Source: Galbitalea sp036499165 | Lineage (GTDB): Bacteria; Actinomycetota; Actinomycetes; Actinomycetales; Microbacteriaceae | Length of the DNA stretch: 17,040 nucleotides | Direction of reading: 5' to 3' | Assembly (NCBI GenBank): GCA_036499165.1 | Contig: DASYEE010000195.1 | Span: 1 to 17,040 of the forward strand | Shown: positions 6,091-14,528 of the stretch, in pieces | Layout: each line of letters opens with the position of its first letter | How positions within the stretch are numbered: position 1 is the first letter of the stretch | Notes under the pieces: generated by a model | Database searches by the model: none | What the model was told of the DNA's origin: nothing | Seen by the model: only the letters and a program-made list of their open reading frames with translations | Made by a program: the position numbers and the translations under genes

Positions 6091-7744
6091 CCCAACAGAC
6101 CAGCCTGACCCAACGGACCAGCCCGTGCCGGACGAGACCGAAAACCTCGACTTCCCCGAGCACCGGGAAGCCGCGGAAGACCGTGCCGCGGAAGACCGTG
6201 CCGCGGAAGACCGTGGCGCCGAACTCCACCCTGGCGTCTTCCCGGACGATGAGCAGGATGCCCCGGCGTCCCGCGAGCCGAGAACGCGCGCGGCCGGACT
6301 GCGCACCGCCGGGCGGGTTAGCGCTCGCGTCGCGACCGGCATCATCGTGCTCGCCGCCGTTGGAGCAACCGTCGCGGCGGCGGCGCTCATCCCGCTGCCC
6401 GGCATCCATCGCTCGGTGTCATCGACGGTTGTCACGCCGATCGCGGCCGCTCAGCAGCTCGTCTGTCCGGGCGGCCTCCTCCGGCTGTCGTCGGAGACCG
6501 GCGCAGCAGCCACCAAGCCTTCGGCCCTCGGGCCAGCATCGGTCTCATCGGGTTCATCGGCGGGCAGCGTCAGCCAGAAGGCCTTCTCGGCGTCTGACGC
6601 AGGCACGGCGCGTGGATCCGCTGCCCCTCAGCTCCTCAGTGGCGCTGCCTCAGCAACCGCGACCCCTTCGCTCATCTCCGGCGCCCAGAGCCAGTCAGTC
6701 TCGACCGATGAGTTCGTCGGACTCGCGTCTGCGGCGTGCTCCCCGGCAACGGGAGACGCTTGGCTGGTCGGTGGCGCCACCTCGACCGGGCGAACCACGC
6801 TGGTGCTGCTGTCGAACCCGAGCGATGTCCCGGCGACGGTTGCGCTCCAGGTGTATGGCGAGAATGGCCGCGTGAGCTCCCCAGGCATGGATGGCATCGC
6901 CGTAGCATCGCAGGGGCAACGGGTCATCTCGCTCGCAGGCTTTGCCCCGGGTCTCCTCTCACCAGTCGTGCACGTTTCGTCGCGAGGAGGACAGGTGGTT
7001 GCCTCGCTCGAACAGTCGACGGTGCGAGGCATCGATCCCGGGGGCGTCGACTTCGTAGGCCCCGAGCCAACCGCCTCTAAGACAGTCGTCATCCCCGGCG
7101 TCGTGATCGCGAGCACCGATGCCGTGCAGAACCGGCTCGGCGAAGCGGGCTTCGACGATCTCCAAACCACGCTGCGAATCTTCACCTCCAGCACGAAAGC
7201 GGCCTCCGCGCGGGTCAGCGTGATCGACGAGGACGGCAAGCTCGATGGTTCGGCGAGCCAGGTCGACTTGACTCCGGCCGCGGTGACGGATGTTCCCCTG
7301 GTGTCACTGGCGAATGGGTCGTACACCGTGATCGTGACGGCCAAGGCGTCCATCGTTGCGAGCGTGCGCGTCTCCACCGCGGGCTCGGCTGCGGTGGCCA
7401 ACGGCACCGATTTCGCGTGGGCTGGGGCGGCGCCCCTCCTCGTCGCACCCGCAGCGGTTTCGATCGCTCCGGGGCTCGATACGCTGCATCTCGAGAACCC
7501 GACGTCGAAGGCTGAGACGGTGACACTGCGCGGAATCGGTGGCTCAGCATCCGGGACGAACGCCTCAGTTGCAGTGCCGGCGGGATCCGCCGCATCGGTC
7601 GCCGTACTCGGCGGCTCGAGCTACCGCCTTGGCGGCTACAGAGGGCTGCATGCCTCGGTGTCCGGGTCTGGCGACGGCGCGATCAGCGGCTACGTCGTCT
7701 ACCCGTCACAACAGGGCTCGACGCCCATCCGCATCTATCACTGA
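6083..7744 (+). CDS. DUF5719-type membrane-anchored extracytoplasmic protein
   Basis: A 553-residue single-pass protein. A cytoplasmic acidic tail (1-80) built partly of tandem repeats (DPTDQP twice, AAEDR three times) is followed by one membrane helix (~84-104) and a long Ser/Thr/Ala/Val-rich beta-type domain outside the cell. The beginning VVTPIAAAQQLVCPG and the place after the glycosyltransferase match the DUF5719 family, whose function is unknown. Of two ATGs (6077, 6083) the second was chosen: GGGAGG at 6071-6076 touches the first but lies 6 bases from the second. The gene overlaps the glycosyltransferase by 8 bases, so the two are translationally coupled and probably work together on an envelope glycan; that role is inferred from context. 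It ends 8 bases from the stop of the convergent metallopeptidase-family gene, with no terminator between. Confidence 0.75.
   Translation: MPDPTDQPDPTDQPVPDETENLDFPEHREAAEDRAAEDRAAEDRGAELHPGVFPDDEQDAPASREPRTRAAGLRTAGRVSARVATGIIVLAAVGATVAAAALIPLPGIHRSVSSTVVTPIAAAQQLVCPGGLLRLSSETGAAATKPSALGPASVSSGSSAGSVSQKAFSASDAGTARGSAAPQLLSGAASATATPSLISGAQSQSVSTDEFVGLASAACSPATGDAWLVGGATSTGRTTLVLLSNPSDVPATVALQVYGENGRVSSPGMDGIAVASQGQRVISLAGFAPGLLSPVVHVSSRGGQVVASLEQSTVRGIDPGGVDFVGPEPTASKTVVIPGVVIASTDAVQNRLGEAGFDDLQTTLRIFTSSTKAASARVSVIDEDGKLDGSASQVDLTPAAVTDVPLVSLANGSYTVIVTAKASIVASVRVSTAGSAAVANGTDFAWAGAAPLLVAPAAVSIAPGLDTLHLENPTSKAETVTLRGIGGSASGTNASVAVPAGSAASVAVLGGSSYRLGGYRGLHASVSGSGDGAISGYVVYPSQQGSTPIRIYH
6086..6121 (+). 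repeat. 18-bp in-frame tandem duplication (DPTDQP coding)
   Basis: Two adjacent 18-base units (6086-6103, 6104-6121) differ at one base (A/G at unit position 12). They encode a doubled P-D-P-T-D-Q tract at the N-terminus of the DUF5719 protein. Confidence 0.85.
6170..6214 (+). repeat. 15-bp in-frame tandem repeat, three copies (AAEDR coding)
   Basis: GCCGCGGAAGACCGT occurs three times without change (6170-6184, 6185-6199, 6200-6214). It encodes AAEDR repeats in the acidic cytoplasmic tail of the DUF5719 protein. Exact identity suggests recent copying and possible copy-number variation between strains. Confidence 0.9.
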
Positions 7745-7752
7745 GCAGCCAG

Positions 7753-8202
7753 CTAGAAATGCCGGAACCGCTCGGGCGCGAGATCCCACGGGTCCTTGCC
7801 GAGGAGCTCTGCCACCGCGCGGAACACACAACTCTCGATCATCATCCGCTTGTGGAGCTCGTCGTAGCGGTGCAGCCGGGACATCCGCTCGATCGGCAGG
7901 CGGTACAGGATGATGCGGCGCTCCCTGGTGATGACGCGCCAGCGGTCCAGGCCGTTCTCGCCGGTCGCTGACGGCAGCACGGCAACCTCGAAGCGCACGT
8001 CGCCGAGCTCATCCGGCCAGAGATCTTTCAGGTACTCGGCGGTTGAGGCCACCGTCATGTCGAAGAGGTCGGTGCGCGAACGAAGCAGCGGCAGGTGGGG
8101 GCCGGTGACGGATGCGCGGATGCCCCGGCCATGCCGATCGCGCCAGCCCGGCCGCGCTGACACGGGAGCTGATCGTCGTCGCGGTGTTGCCATACGCCCC
8201 AT
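7753..8202 (-). CDS. Metallopeptidase-family (zincin-like) protein without HExxH motif
   Basis: A 149-residue protein (146 if the ATG at 8193 is used). After a basic, arginine-rich N-terminus (1-35) comes LPLLRSRTDLFDMTV, the core FEVAVLP, the strand ILYRLPIE and a final helix ending in AVAELLGKDPWDLAPERF. This matches the 'metallopeptidase family' protein kept beside DUF3499 and whiB2 in Actinobacteria. At the position where zincins carry HExxH, the sequence reads ESCVFRAVAELLG, so zinc catalysis is not expected. Its role is unknown. Both candidate starts have weak ribosome sites; 8202 is kept as the outermost plausible one, since the frame stays open to 8727 without support. It is convergent with DUF5719 (8-base gap) and divergent from the DUF3499 gene (57-base gap). 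Confidence 0.8.
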   Translation of the reverse strand: MGRMATPRRRSAPVSARPGWRDRHGRGIRASVTGPHLPLLRSRTDLFDMTVASTAEYLKDLWPDELGDVRFEVAVLPSATGENGLDRWRVITRERRIILYRLPIERMSRLHRYDELHKRMMIESCVFRAVAELLGKDPWDLAPERFRHF

Positions 8203-8244
8203 GCTAGACCGGCGTGCCAGAGGCCGCTGTCGGTGGCTCTCGCA

Positions 8245-8250
8245 TATTCT
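8245..8250 (+). promoter_or_regulatory. Possible -10 element for the DUF3499-manB operon
   Basis: TATTCT ends 9 bases before the DUF3499 ATG in the 57-base divergent region. No clear -35 is present. If used, the transcript would be leaderless or nearly so, in line with the poor ribosome site. Confidence 0.3.
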
Positions 8251-8259
8251 GGACCCATC

Positions 8260-8472
8260 ATGACCGGCCGACCGTGCAGCAAAGTCGCGTGCAGCGACGA
8301 TGCGGTATCCACTCTCACGTACGTCTATTCGGATTCGATGGCCGTGCTCGGGCCGCTCAGCCAGAAGTTCGAGCCGCACAGCTACGACCTGTGCTCGCGG
8401 CATGCCGAGCGGCTGTCCGTGCCGCAGGGCTGGCAGGTCATCCGGCACGAGGTTCTCGGCGGGGCAGCGTAG
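8260..8472 (+). CDS. DUF3499 small zinc-ribbon-like protein
   Basis: A 70-residue protein matching the DUF3499 family, typical of Actinobacteria. It has CSKVAC (C6, C11) near the start and CSRH (C45, H48) later, which together could bind one zinc. Between lie LTYVYSDSMAVLGPL and EPHSYDLC, then RLSVPQGWQVIRHE, all family hallmarks. Function is unknown; the conserved place between the metallopeptidase-family gene and manB suggests a link to the cluster. The ATG at 8260 was chosen because the family begins with a short Arg-Pro-Cys motif; an upstream in-frame ATG at 8233 would add nine residues with no family match. manB follows 28 bases after its stop and is probably co-transcribed. Confidence 0.85.
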   Translation: MTGRPCSKVACSDDAVSTLTYVYSDSMAVLGPLSQKFEPHSYDLCSRHAERLSVPQGWQVIRHEVLGGAA

Positions 8473-8493
8473 CGTTACCGGGCAGCGTAGCGT
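8462..8493 (+). repeat. 14-bp direct repeat between DUF3499 and manB
   Basis: GGGCAGCGTAGCGT occurs at 8462-8475 and 8480-8493, an 18-base period. The first copy contains the DUF3499 stop codon (8470-8472); the second ends 7 bases before the manB ATG. It looks like a small local duplication. Confidence 0.8.
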
Positions 8494-8500
8494 GAGAGGC

Positions 8501-9916
8501 ATGGCACATGACCTCACCCCGTTTGTCACAGCCAACGATGTTCGAGGGCTAGCCGGCAGCGGCCTGACGGCCGAGATCGTCTCCGCGCTGGCTGCGGGGT
8601 TCGTCGACGAGATCGGCGCAGCGGGGCAGGATGTCGTGGTCGGCCACGATGCGAGGCAGTCGTCCCCGGAGTTCGCGGCCGCGTTCGCTGCAGGAGCACG
8701 GGCGCGCGGCGCCGACGTCGTCTCCATCGGCGTCTGCTCGAGCGATGAGACCTACTACGCCTCCGGCTCGCTGAACGCCCCCGCGGTGATGATCACGGCC
8801 AGCCACAATCCTGCCGATTACAACGGCATCAAGTTCAGCCGCGCAGGGGCCGAGGCGATCAGTCTCGACACGGGGCTTGCCAGCATCCGCGACCGTGCGA
8901 GCGAATATCTCGACGGCGATGGCGTCATCCAGGTCAGCGAGCCTGGGTCGTTCCGCGAGCTCGAGGTACTGGCGGAGTACGCCGAATTTCTGCGCGGCGC
9001 GGTCGACCTGTCGCGCATCCGTCCCCTGCGCATCGTCGTCGACGCCGGCAACGGGATGGCGGGGCTTACCGTCCCGGCCGTGCTGGGCGCCGCGGCGGGC
9101 CAGAAGGCGCTCCCGATCGACATCATCCCCCTGTTTTTCGAGCTCGACGGCCGCTTTCCGAATCACGAGCCGAACCCGCTCGACCCGGCCAACCTGGTCG
9201 ACCTCCAGCAGTCCGTTGTCGAACACGAGGCCGACCTCGGGCTCGCGTTCGACGGCGACGCCGACCGGTGCTTCGTTGTCGACGAACGCGGCAGGCCCAT
9301 CACACCATCCGCCATCGCCGCGATCGTGGTTGTGCGGGAGATAGCACGTGCCCGCGAGCAAGAGCCGGCGGATGAAATCGTCGTGCTTCACAACCTCCTG
9401 ACCTCGCGCGCCCTGGCCGAGACGATCGAAGCTGCCGGCGCGGTCGCGATTCGCACGAAGGCCGGGCACTCGCTGATCAAAGACACGATGCGGCAGACCG
9501 GTGCGATCTTTGGCGCAGAACACTCTGCCCACTACTACTTCCGCGACTTCTGGGGCGCAGACAACGGGATGCTCGCGGCCATGCACCTGATCGCAGAGTT
9601 CGGATTGCAGGCAGACCCGCTCTCCGCGCTCGCCGACCGGTACACGCCGTACCAGGCCAGCGGCGAGATCAATTCGATCGTCGATGACGTCCCGGCGGCC
9701 TACGCGCGAATCGTCGACGCGTATGCCTCGATCGGTGAGTTCGACGAACTCGATGGCCTGACCGTCTCATCGACCGAGGGCGACGGTGACTCATTCTGGT
9801 GGTTCAACGTTCGGCCATCGAGCACCGAGCAGCTGGTGCGACTGAACGTCGAGGCATCCACGACCAGCGACATGGAACACGTGCGCGACGCCGTGCTCGA
9901 GCTCATCCGGGAGTGA
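8501..9916 (+). CDS. manB: Phosphomannomutase/phosphoglucomutase
   Basis: A 471-residue alpha-D-phosphohexomutase, the usual length. It converts mannose-6-phosphate to mannose-1-phosphate (and often the glucose pair), feeding GDP-mannose for mannosylated envelope lipids and glycans. The four family signatures are present: the phosphoserine loop TASHNP (99-104, S101), the magnesium loop DGDADR (251-256), the sugar-binding GAEHSAH (338-344) and the phosphate-binding RPSSTE with LVRLNVEA (438-452). ATG 8501 has GAGAGG only one base upstream, so initiation may rely on coupling to DUF3499; an in-frame GTG at 8492 is an alternative. The neighbourhood of whiB2 and a glycosyltransferase is the conserved actinobacterial setting. 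No manA follows, unlike in many relatives. Confidence 0.94.
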   Translation: MAHDLTPFVTANDVRGLAGSGLTAEIVSALAAGFVDEIGAAGQDVVVGHDARQSSPEFAAAFAAGARARGADVVSIGVCSSDETYYASGSLNAPAVMITASHNPADYNGIKFSRAGAEAISLDTGLASIRDRASEYLDGDGVIQVSEPGSFRELEVLAEYAEFLRGAVDLSRIRPLRIVVDAGNGMAGLTVPAVLGAAAGQKALPIDIIPLFFELDGRFPNHEPNPLDPANLVDLQQSVVEHEADLGLAFDGDADRCFVVDERGRPITPSAIAAIVVVREIARAREQEPADEIVVLHNLLTSRALAETIEAAGAVAIRTKAGHSLIKDTMRQTGAIFGAEHSAHYYFRDFWGADNGMLAAMHLIAEFGLQADPLSALADRYTPYQASGEINSIVDDVPAAYARIVDAYASIGEFDELDGLTVSSTEGDGDSFWWFNVRPSSTEQLVRLNVEASTTSDMEHVRDAVLELIRE

Positions 9917-9951
9917 CGAGCGCGCGCGTCATTGCTCGCTCATAGCGCGCG
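9917..9951 (+). terminator. Weak GC hairpin after manB
   Basis: GCGCGC-type runs at 9920-9928 and 9945-9951 can pair around a ~16-base loop just after the manB stop. There is no T-tract and the arms are simple CG repeats, so this is only a possible terminator. Confidence 0.25.
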
Positions 9952-10052
9952 GTTGCCTGCGGTCCACGCCGCTGAAACCACCCGTTTACCACCGCTCAAT
10001 ACGGTTGCCCGCAATCCCCTTATTGCCTTGCCTGCCGCACCCGGAGTCTCCT

Positions 10053-12965
10053 ATGCGCACTGTCGCCCCTTTCGTCTGCCTCTCACTGACAGCGGCCATT
10101 GTCGCCCTCGGCCTCACCATGCCCGAGGCCGCACTAGCGAGCCCCCAGCCGACGACCCAGCAACTCGTGATCGACCAGGTTGGCACTCCCGCAGCCGTGA
10201 TCAGTGCTGACGCGTCGCCCGTCTCGATCATCACCGTCAACGCCGATGGCAGCCCGTCGACCGTGCCCGCGGTGCCGTTGCCGACGGCCGACAGCGGCAG
10301 CACGCACGCCTTTACACTCAGTGGCACGAGCGACGGCCAGGGCAGCCTCAGTCGTTCGACCTCGGGCAACGGCATCGCGCTCGGCGGCTTCGATGAGTCG
10401 CCGACGGCAGGCAGCGGCGATCCCAAGGGCACCACAGCGGCGGCGGTGCCCCGAGTCGTCGCGTGGGTCGGTGCGGATGGCGCGGTAGACACCACAACGG
10501 TCGTGACGGGCGCGTTCTCGGCCAACAACATCCGTTCTGTCGCAACGACTGACGGCAGCTCGTTTGAGATCGCCGGAAACGACGCCACGACGGGCATCTT
10601 CTCAGAAGCCATCGGCGGTTCGACTCCGACACCGATCACGGCGCACGACAAGAACTTCCGCACCACCGGCATCGCGGGCGGCCAGCTGTGGGCGTCGAGC
10701 GACGCGACCGCGACCGTCGGCCTCTCGAGCATCGGAACCGGCGTGCCAACCAGTGCACTGGCATCTGCCGTGACGACGACGCCCATCTCGACGGCGACGA
10801 TCGGAACCACGAGCAGCAAGGGCAAGTTCACGCCGGGCACGCCCGACGGCTTCGTCTTCCTCGACCGGGCGGGCACGGGGGCGCCGGACACCGCGTACGT
10901 GATCGTCGAGACGCTCGGCATCTACAAGTTCGGACTGAGTGCGGGAGCGTGGATCGCGGAAGGCAGCATCCCGGGAGACTTCGAGAGCATCACGGGCACC
11001 GTGGATGGCGCGGACGCAGACCTCTACGCCCTGTCTCACACCGCAGCCAGCCCCGACCAGAACTCGCTGCTGAAGATCACCGACACAGGGGCCCCTCTCG
11101 CAAGCGTTGTCGCCGCAACACCGACGACTGTCGCGACCGCCCCCGCAGGCACGGCCTGGCGCGGAGTCGCTCTTGCGCCGACCGGGTGGGCACCCACGGG
11201 CGGATCGGGCGGCGGCCCAGGGACTCCCAATCCGACCGCGCCGACCATCACCGCGGCAGCCGCCGGGCTTCCCCTCGCGCTCGGTGACCCCACGAACCCT
11301 AAGCTCGGCTTCACGCTCGCAGACACCGGGGTCGGCACCTCGGGTCTCAGGGTGGCGGTCACCGCGAGCAGCGACGCGACCGTCGCGGGCATCCCGGATA
11401 CCACCGTGACGGTTGCAGGGGAAACCGCGAGTCTCGCGGTCGTCCCGCGCGGCGTCGGCGAGACCAGCCTGACGCTCACGGCGACGGATTCCGCGGGCAA
11501 GACCGGGTCGTCGACCGTGGTCGTGGGGGTCTCCGGCGACCCGACAGCTCTCGACACGGCGCGATACCACGACGGTGCGGCGGACGGATCGAGCGTCATC
11601 GACGTCGGCGGCAGTGACATGCTCGTGGCAGACGACGAGGACAGCGTCATCCGGCTGTACAGCGAGGTCTCGAGCGGGGCGCCCATCGCGAGCTGGGACT
11701 TCAGCAGCCATTTCGGTGCGGGCAACGAGCTCGACCTCGAGGCGTCGGTGCGCGTCGGCAACACGATCTACTGGTCAGGTTCGATGAGCAACACAAAGAA
11801 TGCGGTCTACCAGGCGAGCCGCAACGTCTTCTTCGCGACCACCATTACGGGTTCCGGCGATGAGACGCAGCTGGCGTGGGCGGGATCCTACGCCGGCCTC
11901 CGAACCGAGCTGATGGCATGGGATCACGCGAACGGCGATGCGCTCGGTCTCTCCGCTGACTGCTCGGAGACCGCGCCGACCCTGCCCGACATCGTCGATG
12001 GCTGCAACCTCGAGGGACTCGAGACCGCGCCGGGCGCAACGGGCACCGCATACCTGGGGTTCCGCGCTCCCGTCGTCCAGGGCAAGGCGCTCATCGTGCC
12101 GGTGACCAACTACACGAGCCTGATCGGCAGCACTGCCGGATCCGCGCATTTCGGCGACCCGATCCTGCTCGACCTCGGCGGGCGCAGCATCCGCGAGATT
12201 CGGCAGGGTGCGAACGGCCAGTACCTGATCACGGCCGGCGCCCCGGATGACAGCACCGTCGAGGGCCTCGGCTGGGCGTTGTACCGCTGGAACGGCGAGG
12301 CGGGTTCTGCTCCGGTGGAGCTTGCGACCCTGCCGGGCGAATCCGGAGCGGCGGGCCAGGAAGCCGGCTCGTTCGAGTCGATCGTCACGGTGCCCGACTC
12401 GCTCGTCGAAGGCACCAGGGTGCAGCTGATGACCGACAACGGCACGACCGTCTTCTACGGCAACTCCGTGGCAGGCAAGGATGTCTCGCCAACGGCCCTG
12501 CAGAAGTCGGTCTCAGAATGGATCACCCTGGGTGCCGTGCCGAACGAACCGGCGAGCGTCTCGACCTCATCCGTGACGGCAGGCGGAACGGTAACGGTCG
12601 CAGGCTCCGGATTCACCCGGGGGGAGCAGGTCTCGGTCGTTCTCCACTCGACGCCCGTGAACCTGACGACGGTGACGGCGGACGTCAGCGGCGCGGTATC
12701 GGCGACGGTCACCATCCCGAACGCGACGACAGCGGGCGCCCACACGCTGATCCTGACGGGGCTTCGATCCGGGGTCGTCGCGACGGCCGGAATCACGGTG
12801 ACGGCCGCTTCCGTGAGCACGTCGTCTGACCCGATCCTCGCGTTCACGGGATCCGACCCTGATGTGCCGTTGACCATTGCGCTGCTGCTCCTTGTCGCGG
12901 GGCTCGGATTCGTGGCGTGGCGTCGGGCGGCGCGTCGGGGTTTCGACAAGCTCAACCAGCAATAG
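10053..12965 (+). CDS. Secreted, LAFTG-anchored surface protein with two propeller-like halves
   Basis: A 970-residue protein with a signal peptide (1-29, cleavage likely after ALA) and a sortase signal at the end: LAFTG at 929-933, hydrophobic 938-956, then RRAARR. LAXTG is the pattern used by class E sortases of Actinobacteria; no sortase gene is in the window. Residues ~130-380 carry RSVATTDGSSF, TPDGFVFLDR and AWRGVALAPTG, spaced as in large secreted beta-propeller proteins. Residues ~395-495 look like an Ig-like spacer. Residues ~505-825 resemble DUF3616, with DVGGSDMLVADDED, CNLEGLE and AYLGFRAPVVQGKALIVPV; C637 and C651 could form a disulfide. Residues ~830-918 form a second Ig-like stalk. 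Ligand or enzyme activity is unknown. The ATG is supported by GGAG (10043-10046) six bases upstream. It lies between manB and sahH. Confidence 0.85.
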   Translation: MRTVAPFVCLSLTAAIVALGLTMPEAALASPQPTTQQLVIDQVGTPAAVISADASPVSIITVNADGSPSTVPAVPLPTADSGSTHAFTLSGTSDGQGSLSRSTSGNGIALGGFDESPTAGSGDPKGTTAAAVPRVVAWVGADGAVDTTTVVTGAFSANNIRSVATTDGSSFEIAGNDATTGIFSEAIGGSTPTPITAHDKNFRTTGIAGGQLWASSDATATVGLSSIGTGVPTSALASAVTTTPISTATIGTTSSKGKFTPGTPDGFVFLDRAGTGAPDTAYVIVETLGIYKFGLSAGAWIAEGSIPGDFESITGTVDGADADLYALSHTAASPDQNSLLKITDTGAPLASVVAATPTTVATAPAGTAWRGVALAPTGWAPTGGSGGGPGTPNPTAPTITAAAAGLPLALGDPTNPKLGFTLADTGVGTSGLRVAVTASSDATVAGIPDTTVTVAGETASLAVVPRGVGETSLTLTATDSAGKTGSSTVVVGVSGDPTALDTARYHDGAADGSSVIDVGGSDMLVADDEDSVIRLYSEVSSGAPIASWDFSSHFGAGNELDLEASVRVGNTIYWSGSMSNTKNAVYQASRNVFFATTITGSGDETQLAWAGSYAGLRTELMAWDHANGDALGLSADCSETAPTLPDIVDGCNLEGLETAPGATGTAYLGFRAPVVQGKALIVPVTNYTSLIGSTAGSAHFGDPILLDLGGRSIREIRQGANGQYLITAGAPDDSTVEGLGWALYRWNGEAGSAPVELATLPGESGAAGQEAGSFESIVTVPDSLVEGTRVQLMTDNGTTVFYGNSVAGKDVSPTALQKSVSEWITLGAVPNEPASVSTSSVTAGGTVTVAGSGFTRGEQVSVVLHSTPVNLTTVTADVSGAVSATVTIPNATTAGAHTLILTGLRSGVVATAGITVTAASVSTSSDPILAFTGSDPDVPLTIALLLLVAGLGFVAWRRAARRGFDKLNQQ

Positions 12966-13034
12966 CAGCGGGGCCAGCACTGGGCCGAGGTCAACCCTCA
13001 GTCGCGCGACCCCAGCGCCTGCAACAATGGAGTC

Positions 13035-14489
13035 ATGCCTACAGCAACCTCACTGGACTTCCGCGTCGCTAACCTGCACCTGGCGGAGGCGGGTCGTCAC
13101 CAGATCCGGCTCGCCGAGAACGAGATGCCTGGCCTCATGGCGCTCCGTTCCGAGTTCGGGGAATCGAAGCCGCTCGCGGGTGCGCGCATCGCGGGCTCGC
13201 TGCACATGACCGTGCAGACTGCCGTGCTGATCGAGACGCTCATTGCGCTCGGCGCACAGGTTCGCTGGGCAAGCTGCAACATCTTCTCGACGCAGGATGA
13301 GGCTGCCGCGGCGATCGCGGTCGGCCCGACGGGCACACCGGAGGCGCCGGCCGGCGTCCCCGTCTTCGCCTGGAAGGGCGAGAGCCTCGAGGAATACTGG
13401 TGGTGCGCGGAGCAGATCTTCGACTGGAGCGCAGAGGGTGCAGCAGGCCCCAACCTCATCCTCGACGACGGGGGAGACGCGACCCTCCTTGTGCACCGTG
13501 GGCGCGAGTTCGAGCAGGCCGGTGCTGTCCCTGACACTGCGCCGGATGCGAGCCACGAGTATGGCGTCATCCTCGATGTCCTGCGGCGCTCGCTCGCGGC
13601 GAGCCCAGACCGCTGGACCCGCATCGCGGACGGCCTTCTCGGCGTAACTGAGGAAACGACGACGGGCGTTCACCGCCTCTACGAGCTGGCCCGCACGGGC
13701 GAGCTGCTGTTTCCGGCCATCAACGTGAACGACTCTGTGACGAAGTCGAAGTTCGACAACAAGTACGGCATCCGCCACTCGCTACCGGACGGCCTCAACC
13801 GCGCCACCGATGTGCTCATCGGCGGCAAGACGGTCTTCGTCTGCGGCTACGGCGATGTGGGCAAGGGCGCAGCAGAAGCCCTGCGCGGCCAGGGCGCTCG
13901 CGTCATCGTGAGCGAGGTCGACCCGATCTGCGCACTGCAGGCGGCCATGGACGGCTTCCAGGTCACGACCCTCGAGAGCGTGATCGGGGATGTCGACATC
14001 ATCGTCACCGGCACGGGCAATGAGAACGTCGTGACCGTAAATCATCTGCTCGGCCTCAAGCACCTCGCGATCGTCGCCAACGTCGGCCATTTCGACAACG
14101 AGATCGACATGGCCTCGCTCGAGCGGCTTCCCGGGGTTGAGAAGGTCGAGATCAAGCCGCAGGTTCACGAGTGGCGGCTGCCGACCGGACGCAGCGTGCT
14201 CATCCTCTCCGAGGGGCGTCTCATGAACCTCGGTAACGCGACCGGGCATCCCTCGTTCGTCATGAGCAACTCGTTCACCAACCAGGTGCTCGCGCAGATT
14301 GAGCTCTACGTGAACCGCGAGGAGTACCCGATCGGCGTCTACGTGCTTCCGAAGCACCTCGACGAGAAGGTCGCCCGACTGCATCTCGACGCGCTCGGCG
14401 TCGTCCTGACGGAGCTCTCGCCCGCGCAGGCCGCGTATATCGGCGTTCCGGTCGATGGGCCGTACAAGGTCGACGCGTACCGGTACTAG
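13035..14489 (+). CDS. sahH: Adenosylhomocysteinase
   Basis: A 484-residue cytoplasmic enzyme that splits S-adenosylhomocysteine into homocysteine and adenosine, relieving product inhibition of methyltransferases in the activated-methyl cycle. It is the long bacterial form, with the ~40-residue insert around 135-180. Seen: the substrate segment NDSVTKSKFDN (K237, D241, N242), the NAD-binding GYGDVGKG (271-278), NVGHFDNEID, GRLMNLGNATGHPSFVMSNSF, and the family end GPYKVDAYRY. The position of human Cys195 is isoleucine (I246), in line with its variability in actinobacterial enzymes. ATG 13035 has GGAG only two bases upstream; AACAAT ends 6 bases before the ATG, so a leaderless message is possible. 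There is no room for a known SAH riboswitch in the 69-base gap, and none was seen. It is convergent with the RDD gene (39-base gap). Confidence 0.96.
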   Translation: MPTATSLDFRVANLHLAEAGRHQIRLAENEMPGLMALRSEFGESKPLAGARIAGSLHMTVQTAVLIETLIALGAQVRWASCNIFSTQDEAAAAIAVGPTGTPEAPAGVPVFAWKGESLEEYWWCAEQIFDWSAEGAAGPNLILDDGGDATLLVHRGREFEQAGAVPDTAPDASHEYGVILDVLRRSLAASPDRWTRIADGLLGVTEETTTGVHRLYELARTGELLFPAINVNDSVTKSKFDNKYGIRHSLPDGLNRATDVLIGGKTVFVCGYGDVGKGAAEALRGQGARVIVSEVDPICALQAAMDGFQVTTLESVIGDVDIIVTGTGNENVVTVNHLLGLKHLAIVANVGHFDNEIDMASLERLPGVEKVEIKPQVHEWRLPTGRSVLILSEGRLMNLGNATGHPSFVMSNSFTNQVLAQIELYVNREEYPIGVYVLPKHLDEKVARLHLDALGVVLTELSPAQAAYIGVPVDGPYKVDAYRY

Positions 14490-14528
14490 AACCGGCGGCG
14501 GTTTCTGGCCGGCGCGGCTCCTCGCGGC

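Noticed and set aside
8203..8727. N-terminal extension of the metallopeptidase-family frame
   Set aside because: It would run through the DUF3499 gene and into manB, with no family similarity; the real start is near 8193-8202.
8549..9586. 345-codon antisense frame over manB
   Set aside because: Arises from third-position GC bias; no domain, no ribosome site, and manB is certain.
3262..9916. Biosynthetic or defence island reading of the glycosyltransferase-manB region
   Set aside because: The order matches the widespread actinobacterial whiB2 to manB core cluster, not an acquired island.
12966..13034. SAH riboswitch before sahH
   Set aside because: Only 69 bases are available and no pseudoknot-forming pattern was evident.
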